64,000 nucleotides of DNA. Source: JAEUMY01 sp033764435. GTDB taxonomy: Bacteria; Pseudomonadota; Gammaproteobacteria; Burkholderiales; Usitatibacteraceae. The DNA lies in assembly GCA_033764435.1 (NCBI GenBank), contig JANRIX010000054.1, positions 246,115 through 310,114 of the forward strand, given 5' to 3'. Both the position numbers and the translations under genes were made by a program. Of this stretch, positions 57,977 to 64,000 are shown piece by piece; positions within the stretch are counted from its first letter, which is position 1; each line of letters begins with the position of its first letter. Below the pieces are notes generated by a model that saw only the letters and a program-made list of their open reading frames with translations, was not told the DNA's origin and did no database searches.

Positions 57977-58942
57977 TCAGTCGGAGATCAAGCCAAAAAC
58001 CAACGCCTCCAGCCTGCGCCGCTCCTCAGCGGGGGCGAAAAGCTTTGCCCGTGCGCTGCATGCATTCGCGAGTCGAGCCCGGAAATTGGCATCGTTGAGT
58101 GCTTGCATGAGCAGTCCTGCCAACGCGGCGGCGTCGCCAACGGGAAAGTAGCCGGGATAGGTCTTGCCCAGCATGCCGATGTTGCCCGACATTTCCGATG
58201 CCAGCACCGGTGTTCCCGAGGTGATTGCTTCGACGATGACGTTGGCGCCGCCTTCCATGACGGACGGGTGGAGTAGTAGATGGGCGCGCTTGATCGCGGC
58301 CCGGGTCAACCCATGCGGCAGCGGGCCGGTCCAGTGATAGCGGGGTTCTCCGGCGGCTTCGGTCTCGAGTTCGGCGGCGAGTGTCTGGTCGAGCGCGCTG
58401 CCGATGTGTTGAATGCGCACTGGCGCGTCTGGCGGCAGCAGTTTGAGGGCGCGAAGTGCGGTCATGGGATCTTTCTCGTGCCGAATGTGACCGACCATGA
58501 CACAGTTGATCTGCCCCGATGCTTTTTCCGCCGCAGAAAGCGATTTGCTGGATTGGTAGATCACCTGAGTCTTGCTGCGATGACGAACCGGAATGTACTG
58601 CAGAGCGTCTTCCTGAAGGACCACCAGACGGTCCGCGAGTTCCAGGGAGCGATCCGCATCCGGATCACGACCGATATCCGAATAGAGATCTGTCCCGGTC
58701 AGGCATAGCGCCAGAGGCACCGGTTTGCCGGCCTCCGCCCAGTAAGATATCGACCTGGCGCTACGCCGCGCATGCAGGGCAATCAGCCCATCGCAGGGCT
58801 CGCCCTGCCAAGATTGGGTGACTGCCGTGCGACACTTGGCTGAAAGCAGGTCAGCCCAGCGCCTCGCAGTTCGCCAGTTGCCGTTGTTGCTGTCGGCCCT
58901 GGCAGGTGTGATGATCAGGATGCGAGGCGGTCGGGTTTTCAT
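57977..58942 (-). CDS. senB: Selenosugar synthase SenB (TIGR04348-type glycosyltransferase)
   Basis: SenB makes a selenosugar from UDP-N-acetylhexosamine and selenophosphate, the selenium donor for selenoneine. The 321-residue GT-B protein has the typical N-terminus RILIITPARADSNNGNWRT. The core includes CDGLIALHARRSARSI and ALCLTGTDLYSDIGRD, and the nucleotide-sugar loop is HPSVMEGGANVIVEAITSG. This pattern matches the TIGR04348 family, renamed SenB after characterisation in Variovorax paradoxus. ATG 58942 gives MKTRPPRI. No ribosome binding site is clear because the divergent senA start is only 15 bases away. selD follows 80 bases downstream on the same strand. Confidence 0.9.
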   Translation of the reverse strand: MKTRPPRILIITPARADSNNGNWRTARRWADLLSAKCRTAVTQSWQGEPCDGLIALHARRSARSISYWAEAGKPVPLALCLTGTDLYSDIGRDPDADRSLELADRLVVLQEDALQYIPVRHRSKTQVIYQSSKSLSAAEKASGQINCVMVGHIRHEKDPMTALRALKLLPPDAPVRIQHIGSALDQTLAAELETEAAGEPRYHWTGPLPHGLTRAAIKRAHLLLHPSVMEGGANVIVEAITSGTPVLASEMSGNIGMLGKTYPGYFPVGDAAALAGLLMQALNDANFRARLANACSARAKLFAPAEERRRLEALVFGLISD

Positions 58943-58957
58943 TTCAGGACGAACAGG

Positions 58958-60121
58958 ATGCAGGAAAAACGCGATCTCATTGAAGTGGGTGATCTGGCAC
59001 GGAGTCTGCGAGAGGCCCGTATGCGTCTGCTCGCAGTGTATGCCGAATTGCCGCCGCATTACTGGGACTGCGCGGCGGTTCCATACGCGGAAATCATCAA
59101 TCCGCCGCTATGGGAGTTGGCGCACGTTGGATGGTTCCAGGAATACTGGTGCTTGCGCTACGACCGTGAGATTGACGGCCCCGCGGTCCCGAGCGCGCTG
59201 ACTGACGCAGATGCACTGTTTGATTCAAGGCGTGTTGCGCATCCGGATCGGTGGACAGCTCGTTACCCGGCAAAGTCCGAGGTGATGGGCTATCTGGAGC
59301 AAACGCTTGAGGCGATCCTTTTGGGCGAGGGCATTTCCACGTCCGAGGGTCAGTATTTTCGTCGCCTTGCGCTTCATCACGAACACATGCATGCAGAAGC
59401 ACTGTTGATGACCTTGGCGACTTTGGGTTTGCCGATACCTGAGGGCTTTCCTCTGCCACGCGTTCTTCCGGAATCATGCCGCTGGGTGACTGTGCCTGGC
59501 GGGCGGCATGTCATTGGCGCGACGCCGGAAGCAACGCACTTTCTCTTTGACAACGAAAAGCATGCTCATGAGATCGAGCTGGAGGAGTTTCGGATCGCGT
59601 CCAGGCCGGTCACCAATGCTGAATTTGTCGCCTTCATCGAAGCTGATGGCATGCGGCGGGATGAGTTCTGGACGCCCGAAGGACTTGCCTGGCGCAACAG
59701 CCTTGCTCGAAGCGATGAGCCGGGACGGTTGGATTCCGGCGCGGCTGGTGGCCATGGCCGGATTGGCGACTGGGCAAATCGAGCGGTCTGCAATGTAACG
59801 TTGCATGAGGCGCGTGCTTATTGCCGGTGGGCGGGGCAGCGGCTCCCGACCGAAGCCGAGTGGGAAGCTGCAGCGAGATTCAACAATGGATTGGCCGACA
59901 CGGGCGCGGTCTGGGAATGGACGGATTCCCCGTTCGAACCCTTTCCCGGTTTCAGTGCCGATCCCTATCGCGAATATTCGCAACCCTGGTTTGGTGATCA
60001 TTTCGTGCTGCGAGGCGGAAGCTGGCTGACTCACCCGGATCTGAAACGCCCCGGATTTCGCAACTTCTATCGACCGCAGCGAAATGATGTCTTCGCGGGA
60101 TTTCGAACCTGCGCGGTATAA
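58958..60121 (+). CDS. senA: Selenoneine synthase SenA
   Basis: SenA is an EgtB relative that couples hercynine with the SenB selenosugar. The 387-residue protein has a DinB-like N-terminal domain with predicted iron ligands H56 (ELAHVGWFQEYW), H141 and H145 (HHEHMHAE). The FGE-sulfatase-like domain begins near residue 170 (VPGGRHVIGATPEATHF) and ends GGSWLTHPDLKRPGFRNFYRPQR. It differs from the neighbouring EgtB in the H-x3-H context and in the domain junction, so the two are paralogues with separate roles. AGGA precedes ATG 58958. The stop TAA lies within a TATAAT box for the next RNA gene. Confidence 0.9.
   Translation: MQEKRDLIEVGDLARSLREARMRLLAVYAELPPHYWDCAAVPYAEIINPPLWELAHVGWFQEYWCLRYDREIDGPAVPSALTDADALFDSRRVAHPDRWTARYPAKSEVMGYLEQTLEAILLGEGISTSEGQYFRRLALHHEHMHAEALLMTLATLGLPIPEGFPLPRVLPESCRWVTVPGGRHVIGATPEATHFLFDNEKHAHEIELEEFRIASRPVTNAEFVAFIEADGMRRDEFWTPEGLAWRNSLARSDEPGRLDSGAAGGHGRIGDWANRAVCNVTLHEARAYCRWAGQRLPTEAEWEAAARFNNGLADTGAVWEWTDSPFEPFPGFSADPYREYSQPWFGDHFVLRGGSWLTHPDLKRPGFRNFYRPQRNDVFAGFRTCAV
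59970..59981. repeat. Iterated palindrome GCGAATATTCGC, copy 21
   Basis: Exact copy inside senA, Glu-Tyr-Ser frame. It is the last copy in the window. Confidence 0.95.
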
Positions 60122-60122
60122 T
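60117..60122 (+). promoter_or_regulatory. -10 element of the 4.5S RNA gene, overlapping the senA stop
   Basis: TATAAT at 60117-60122 is placed 8 bases before the predicted 5' end of the RNA at 60130. The TAA stop codon of senA is part of it. The best -35 (TTCGCG, 60092-60097) is weak and widely spaced. Confidence 0.6.
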
Positions 60123-60129
60123 CATCGCG

Positions 60130-60225
60130 GGCGGGTCTCCCCGCATTCAGCCTTTGTGAACCTGGTCAGGTCGGGAACGAAGCAGCCACAGCAAATCAGC
60201 TGAAGTGACGGGGGTCAGGCTCGCC
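60130..60225 (+). ncRNA. ffs: 4.5S RNA, signal recognition particle RNA
   Basis: The conserved apical region CCTGGTCAGGTCGGGAACGA followed by AGCAGCC marks the Ffh-binding helix 8 with its GGAA-type tetraloop region. The ends pair: GGCGGG (60130-60135) with CTCGCC (60220-60225), and CCCCG with CGGGG. It works with Ffh in cotranslational targeting. The location just upstream of dnaX is common in proteobacteria. Exact ends are estimated from pairing. Confidence 0.93.
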
Positions 60226-60258
60226 TCTCCCGAATTCATTCCTGCCCTCAGCACATCC

Positions 60259-61929
60259 ATGGCCCACCAGGTACTTGCCCGCAAGTGGCGACCGCGTCGC
60301 TTCGAGGATGTTGTGGGTCAGGACCACGTGGTCCGGGCGCTGGGCAATGCCCTGCAGACCGGGCGCATACATCACGCCTACCTGTTTACCGGAACGCGTG
60401 GTGTGGGCAAGACAACGCTTGCGCGCATCCTGGCCAAGGCGCTGAACTGCCGGGGCGCTGATGGCCAAGGCGGCATCACGGCCAATCCATGCGGTGTTTG
60501 CGAGGCGTGCCATGAAATAGACGCCGGGCGCTTCGTGGATCTCCTTGAGGTCGATGCTGCGACCAATACCAAGGTTGACGAAATGCGCGAGTTGCTTGAG
60601 ACCGCGCAGTACATGCCAGTTTCGGGCCGCTACAAAGTCTACATCATCGACGAAGTTCACATGCTCTCCCGCTCGGCATTCAATGCCATGCTGAAGACGC
60701 TGGAAGAGCCGCCAGGGCATGTCCAATTCATTCTGGCAACGACGGATCCTCAAAAGCTCCCGGTCACGGTGCTCTCCCGCTGCATCCAGTTCAACCTCAA
60801 GCAGTTGCCACCAGCGATGATCGCGGGTCATCTGACGCGGGTTCTGGAGGCTGAGGGTGTGCCTAACGAACCCGCGGCGTTGCATATGCTGGGCCAGGCC
60901 GCCCAGGGCAGCGTGCGGGACAGCCTCAGCCTGCTGGATCAGGCCATCGCGTATGGTGCAGGCCAGGTGACTGCGGCAGGTGTATCGGGCATGCTCGGCG
61001 CGCTGGATGACAGCGCCTTGGTCCGTATCGTGGACGCGCTTGCCCGTCGTGACGCCAGGACGCTGCTTGCCGAAGTGGATGCCATGGCGGCGCGGAGCTA
61101 TTCCTTTGAAACAGCGCTCCGAGAGCTGGCTGCTCTTTTCCAGAGGCTTGCCGTGGCGCAGTCGGCGGCTGACAACACCGATCTTCCGGAATCACTTTGG
61201 CACTTGGGACAACCGTTCAGCGCCACCGAGCTGCAGGTGCTGTATCAGGTCGCGATTGTCGGCAGGCGTGATCTCTATCTCGCGCCCGATGAGCAAGCCG
61301 GGATAACGATGTCACTGTTGCGGATGCTGACGCTGCTTGGGTCGGCGGGGCGGGTCGACAGGGCTGCTGAGGATCGCTCCAGCGCAGCTGTTTCGGTTTC
61401 TCAGGGAAAGGTAAGTGCAGCGCCGTCCGCTTCGCTGCCGGCTCAGCCTGCCACCCCGATCCGAACCCCGGCTGCGACTACCAGTGTGTCGCCGCAAATG
61501 CAGGCTGAAGTTGATTCAGCCATGGCGGCAAACTTCGACGGCGACTGGCCCGGGCTGGTGCGAAAACTGAATTTGCCCAGTCTTTCGGGCATGTTAGCGC
61601 GCCACTGCGAGCTGGTTTCCATTCGGGATGGCGTGCTGGTCCTGTTGCTGCCAGACACGCAGAAGCACCTTGCCGAACGCGTTTATCAGGACAAGCTCCG
61701 TGAGGCGCTGGAACCCGTGTTCGGAAAGGGGCTGCGTCTGGTCGTGGAGATTGGCGAGCCGCGCGGTCACAGTGTGGCGGCTGCGGACACGCGGTTGATG
61801 AACGATCGGCAATCTGCGGCTGAGCAATCCATTCGCAGCGATGACTTCGTCAATGGCTTGATCCGGGAGCTCGGTGCTGAGGTGAATCCGGCATCCATTC
61901 GACCATCTTCCGATTCCACAGCGGCTTGA
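60259..61929 (+). CDS. dnaX: DNA polymerase III gamma/tau subunit
   Basis: DnaX is the clamp-loader ATPase. The 556-residue product starts MAHQVLARKWRPRRFEDVVGQ. It has Walker A GTRGVGKTT (45-53), a zinc-binding module with four Cys (in NCRGADG, CGVCEAC), Walker B YIIDEVHML and the arginine-finger motif LSRC. Domain III (about 240-365) is followed by a linker rich in Ala/Ser/Pro and a C-terminal tau domain (about 425-520). I see no clear slippery A-run for programmed gamma production. The in-frame TTG start at 60205 lies in the 4.5S RNA and is rejected. It forms an operon with ybaB and recR. Confidence 0.96.
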   Translation: MAHQVLARKWRPRRFEDVVGQDHVVRALGNALQTGRIHHAYLFTGTRGVGKTTLARILAKALNCRGADGQGGITANPCGVCEACHEIDAGRFVDLLEVDAATNTKVDEMRELLETAQYMPVSGRYKVYIIDEVHMLSRSAFNAMLKTLEEPPGHVQFILATTDPQKLPVTVLSRCIQFNLKQLPPAMIAGHLTRVLEAEGVPNEPAALHMLGQAAQGSVRDSLSLLDQAIAYGAGQVTAAGVSGMLGALDDSALVRIVDALARRDARTLLAEVDAMAARSYSFETALRELAALFQRLAVAQSAADNTDLPESLWHLGQPFSATELQVLYQVAIVGRRDLYLAPDEQAGITMSLLRMLTLLGSAGRVDRAAEDRSSAAVSVSQGKVSAAPSASLPAQPATPIRTPAATTSVSPQMQAEVDSAMAANFDGDWPGLVRKLNLPSLSGMLARHCELVSIRDGVLVLLLPDTQKHLAERVYQDKLREALEPVFGKGLRLVVEIGEPRGHSVAAADTRLMNDRQSAAEQSIRSDDFVNGLIRELGAEVNPASIRPSSDSTAA

Positions 61930-61958
61930 CCGCATGACTCAATGATTGGAGAGCGTTC

Positions 61959-62285
61959 ATGATGAAAGGTGGACTGGGCGGCCTGATGAAGCAGGCCCAA
62001 CAGATGCAGGAGAACATGCGCAAGATGCAGGAACAGCTTGCGCAGACAGAAGTTGAAGGGCAGGCAGGTGCAGGCATGGTCAAGGTCACAATGACGTGCA
62101 AGCACGATGTGCGCCGTGTCGTGATTGATCCTGCATTGCTGTCTGAAGACAAGGACATGCTTGAAGATCTGGTCGCTGCCGCAATGAATGATGCGGTCCG
62201 CAAGGTCGAAGCTGTCACCCAGGAGAAGATGGGCGGCTTCACTGCGGGCATGGGCCTCCCGCCCGGCATGAAGTTGCCGTTCTGA
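61959..62285 (+). CDS. ybaB: YbaB/EbfC family nucleoid-associated protein
   Basis: A 108-residue DNA-binding protein of the YbaB/EbfC family. It has the N-terminal helix MKGGLGGLMKQAQQMQENMRKMQEQL, the strand GMVKVTMTCKHDVRRVVIDP and the C-terminal GLPPGMKLPF tail. Its place between dnaX and recR is the usual one. TGGAGAG lies just before the double ATG at 61959/61962. Confidence 0.95.
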   Translation: MMKGGLGGLMKQAQQMQENMRKMQEQLAQTEVEGQAGAGMVKVTMTCKHDVRRVVIDPALLSEDKDMLEDLVAAAMNDAVRKVEAVTQEKMGGFTAGMGLPPGMKLPF

Positions 62286-62312
62286 TCTGCGGCGCGCAAT
62301 GGTTGGATTCTG

Positions 62313-62909
62313 ATGCAATCGTCTGCTTTGGAGCAGTTCGTCGAGGCCTTGCGCTGCTTGCCGGGCGTGGGTCCCAAGTCGGCACAGCGCATGGCTTTTC
62401 ACTTGTTGCAGCGCGACCGCGATGGCGCGCGGCTGCTCGCCAACGCGTCCCTCAAGGCGCTTGATCGGGTCAGGAACTGCGCACGTTGCAATACATTCTG
62501 CGAAGAAGAAATTTGCGCCATCTGTGCGTCGCCCAAGCGCGATCCGTCGCTGCTTTGCGTTGTGGAGTCGCCGGCTGACCTGGTGATGATGGAGCAGTCG
62601 CACAGTTATGGCGGACTGTATTTTGTCCTCATGGGAAGGCTGTCACCGCTTGATGGCGTGGGCCCCAAGGATATTCACGCCGATCGCCTGATCAAGCGCG
62701 CGACGGAAGAGGGTGTGCGTGAAGTCATCATGGCCACAAACTTCACTGTCGAGGGCGAGGCGACCGCACACTATCTGGGTGAGTCTCTGCGTGCCAGGGG
62801 GCTCAAGGTGACACGGATCGCGCGGGGCTTGCCAGTGGGCGGTGAGCTTGAGCATGTCGATGCTGGGACGCTTGCCCAGGCCGTCATCGAGCGTAGAGAG
62901 ATTCGCTAG
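62313..62909 (+). CDS. recR: Recombination protein RecR
   Basis: RecR acts with RecO and RecF to load RecA at gaps. The 198-residue product shows the N-terminal helix-hairpin-helix (LRCLPGVGPKSAQRMAFHLL), the four-cysteine zinc finger CARCNTFCEEEICAIC (about 54-69) and the Toprim domain (LLCVVESPADLVMMEQS). Its C-terminal GGELEHVDAGTLAQAVIERR is typical. The stop overlaps the convergent DUF4126 gene by 4 bases. Confidence 0.97.
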   Translation: MQSSALEQFVEALRCLPGVGPKSAQRMAFHLLQRDRDGARLLANASLKALDRVRNCARCNTFCEEEICAICASPKRDPSLLCVVESPADLVMMEQSHSYGGLYFVLMGRLSPLDGVGPKDIHADRLIKRATEEGVREVIMATNFTVEGEATAHYLGESLRARGLKVTRIARGLPVGGELEHVDAGTLAQAVIERREIR

Positions 62910-63532
62910 GGCCGTTTCCCGCTTGCTGGCGCGGATGACATGCCCATGTATTCCATTCCCTTGTTCAGCAAGCGAATGACGCCTCGCCATAGCTTGGGCA
63001 GTAGCCAAGCGACAACTAGCAAAAATAGCAGCAATAGAAGTGCAAACACAACCGGGTGCGTCCACGCCAGCCACAGCCCGAATATCACCAGACCATCTTC
63101 GAGGAGCGATGCGCTCCAGTTGCTGAACGGTTCGGGCGAAGTATTGATCACCGCCCTACCGCCTGCCTTGGTGAAATGTGTCCCAGCTGTGATGGTTCCG
63201 CCAAGCAGCGCCGCCACCAGTGCCCAGGCTGGGCCATCTTGAGGTGCAATTAATCCTGCGGCCAGTAGGGCGCCTACTGGAATGCGAACGAAGGTATGCA
63301 GGGCATCCCATATTGAATCGATGGCGGGAATCTTGTCGGCGAAGAATTCAAGGAGCACCAGCGCCCCGGTCGCTGCCATCACCCATCCGTGAGCAATCAG
63401 CCGCATGTCTTGCGGTAGCGACACCCAATCTAATCTGTGTGCGGCACCCATGATGAACAACACCGCGTACAGCCGAATGCCGCTTGCCCAGGCCAAGGCT
63501 GCAGCCAGAATATAGGTTGATATTTCGTTCAT
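62906..63532 (-). CDS. DUF4126 family membrane protein
   Basis: A 208-residue protein with about five to six hydrophobic segments and the opening ILAAALAWASGIRLYAVLFIMG, typical for DUF4126. The glycine-rich segment LLGGTITAGTHFTKAGGRAVINTSPEPFSNW is also typical. The function of the family is unknown. It is convergent with recR, sharing 4 bases at the stop codons. Confidence 0.85.
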   Translation of the reverse strand: MNEISTYILAAALAWASGIRLYAVLFIMGAAHRLDWVSLPQDMRLIAHGWVMAATGALVLLEFFADKIPAIDSIWDALHTFVRIPVGALLAAGLIAPQDGPAWALVAALLGGTITAGTHFTKAGGRAVINTSPEPFSNWSASLLEDGLVIFGLWLAWTHPVVFALLLLLFLLVVAWLLPKLWRGVIRLLNKGMEYMGMSSAPASGKRP

Positions 63533-63609
63533 GTGACTTGGCGTCGCCTGCTAAGTACTTGTTGCAACAAGGAGGTGAAGCCTTTCTGTAGGAAAAAGTG
63601 CGGACGGAG

Positions 63610-63639
63610 TTGACGAGTTTTCGGCAGTATGCGTATAAT
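63610..63639 (+). promoter_or_regulatory. Strong sigma-70 promoter of the initiator tRNA / rRNA leader
   Basis: TTGACG (63610-63615) and a perfect TATAAT (63634-63639) are 18 bases apart. Transcription would start about 15 bases before the tRNA. Confidence 0.85.
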
Positions 63640-63660
63640 TTCACCTCTTCGCTTCTCGGA

Positions 63661-63737
63661 CGCGGGGTGGAGCAGTCTGGCAGCTCGTCGGGCTCATAAC
63701 CCGAAGGTCGAAGGTTCAAATCCTTCCCCCGCAACCA
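63661..63737 (+). tRNA. Initiator tRNA-fMet (anticodon CAT)
   Basis: CGCGGGG starts with C1 opposite A72 (63733), the unpaired first base pair of initiator tRNA. The anticodon stem has three consecutive G-C pairs (GGG/CCC) around CTCATAA. ACCA is encoded at the end. These features distinguish it from elongator tRNA-Met. Confidence 0.96.
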
Positions 63738-63983
63738 GCCTGCGAATTCGACGTTGAAGTTGGCGTCCTTGCTCTTTAAAAACATGAACAGCCGATGAAG
63801 GTGGGTGCTGTGGTGTTGGGTGTGATGGCTGGGTGGATGGCTATTGGGTACTTAGGTATCTGATGCGAATCCAGTTCAGTTCACTCTAAACATTGTGGTA
63901 CTCACTTGTTTAAGTAATTTCCTTGGAAATTGCTTTGAGTGAGAAGACAACCTCTTAATTGGGGTGTCTTGTGCAAACAGAGA
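63738..63983 (+). promoter_or_regulatory. rRNA operon leader with boxA
   Basis: About 246 bases without a coding sequence between the tRNA and 16S rRNA. The boxA antitermination element TGCTCTTTAAA is at 63770-63780. The remainder is GT-rich, typical of rrn leaders that pair with the spacer after 16S for RNase III processing. I see no second convincing promoter, so the tRNA and rRNA are probably one transcript. Confidence 0.75.
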
Positions 63984-64000
63984 TTGAACTCAAGAGTTTG
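63984..64000 (+). rRNA. rrs: 16S ribosomal RNA, first bases only
   Basis: TTGAACTCAAGAGTTTG ends at the window edge and matches the 5' end of betaproteobacterial 16S rRNA (TGAACT-AAGAGTTTG). The gene continues to the right. Confidence 0.88.

Noticed and set aside
60205..60258. Longer dnaX start inside the 4.5S RNA gene
   Set aside because: The region is explained by the RNA, and DnaX similarity begins at ATG 60259.

Overview
The window reads as a chromosomal segment of a GC-rich betaproteobacterium. The evidence is a pyruvate dehydrogenase operon aceE-aceF-lpdA whose E3 carries its own lipoyl domain, a pepA-holC-valS block, recA next to recX, a PilA-type pilin with a sigma-54 promoter, and an initiator tRNA plus rRNA leader at the right end. 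I cannot place it below class level. There is no phage, IS element or CRISPR array. Most of the window is housekeeping operons with two accessory zones.

Layout. 1-1.9 kb: 3' part of pnp, then a tRNA-Pro/Arg/His operon with promoter and terminator. 1.9-7.5 kb: small membrane protein, smpB, a LexA-like S24 repressor behind three operator-like boxes, recA, a Myb/SANT-like small protein, recX and an ATP-grasp protein. 7.6-14 kb: six genes joined by 4-base overlaps (alaS, gmhA, chaC-like, Nudix, metC-like, GAF). 14-20.7 kb, minus strand: aceE-aceF-lpdA-vanZ-DUF1499. 21-30 kb: PP2C phosphatase plus FHA protein, a terminator, then a GAF-PilB-like ATPase, a GAF-HD-GYP protein and a 1000-residue membrane spermidine-synthase-like protein. 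30-37.6 kb: pilA, a membrane glycosyltransferase-like protein, a MacAB-type exporter and a BepA-like M48 protease. 37.8-46 kb: moaC, tusA and the operon pepA-holC-DUF-valS-MFS-enoyl-CoA hydratase. 46-53.8 kb: lptF, tRNA-Ser and a four-gene glycan locus. 53.9-60.1 kb: egtD, a methyltransferase, egtB, selD/senC, senB and senA, a combined ergothioneine and selenoneine locus. 60.1-63.5 kb: 4.5S RNA, dnaX-ybaB-recR, DUF4126. 63.6-64 kb: strong promoter, initiator tRNA, rRNA leader with boxA and the first bases of 16S rRNA.

Two things stand out. First, the 12-base perfect palindrome GCGAATATTCGC occurs 21 times (about 0.004 expected by chance for a fixed 12-mer), in coding and non-coding DNA and in all three reading frames, like the HIP1 repeat of cyanobacteria but with a different sequence. 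Second, the genes at 53.9-60.1 kb supply hercynine (EgtD), a sulfoxide synthase (EgtB), selenophosphate (SelD/SenC), a selenosugar synthase (SenB) and a selenoneine synthase (SenA), together with an unassigned methyltransferase. A phosphothreonine-type signalling module (PP2C, FHA) may also connect to a small membrane protein 20 kb away through a shared KT-hh-IR-[KR]-P motif.
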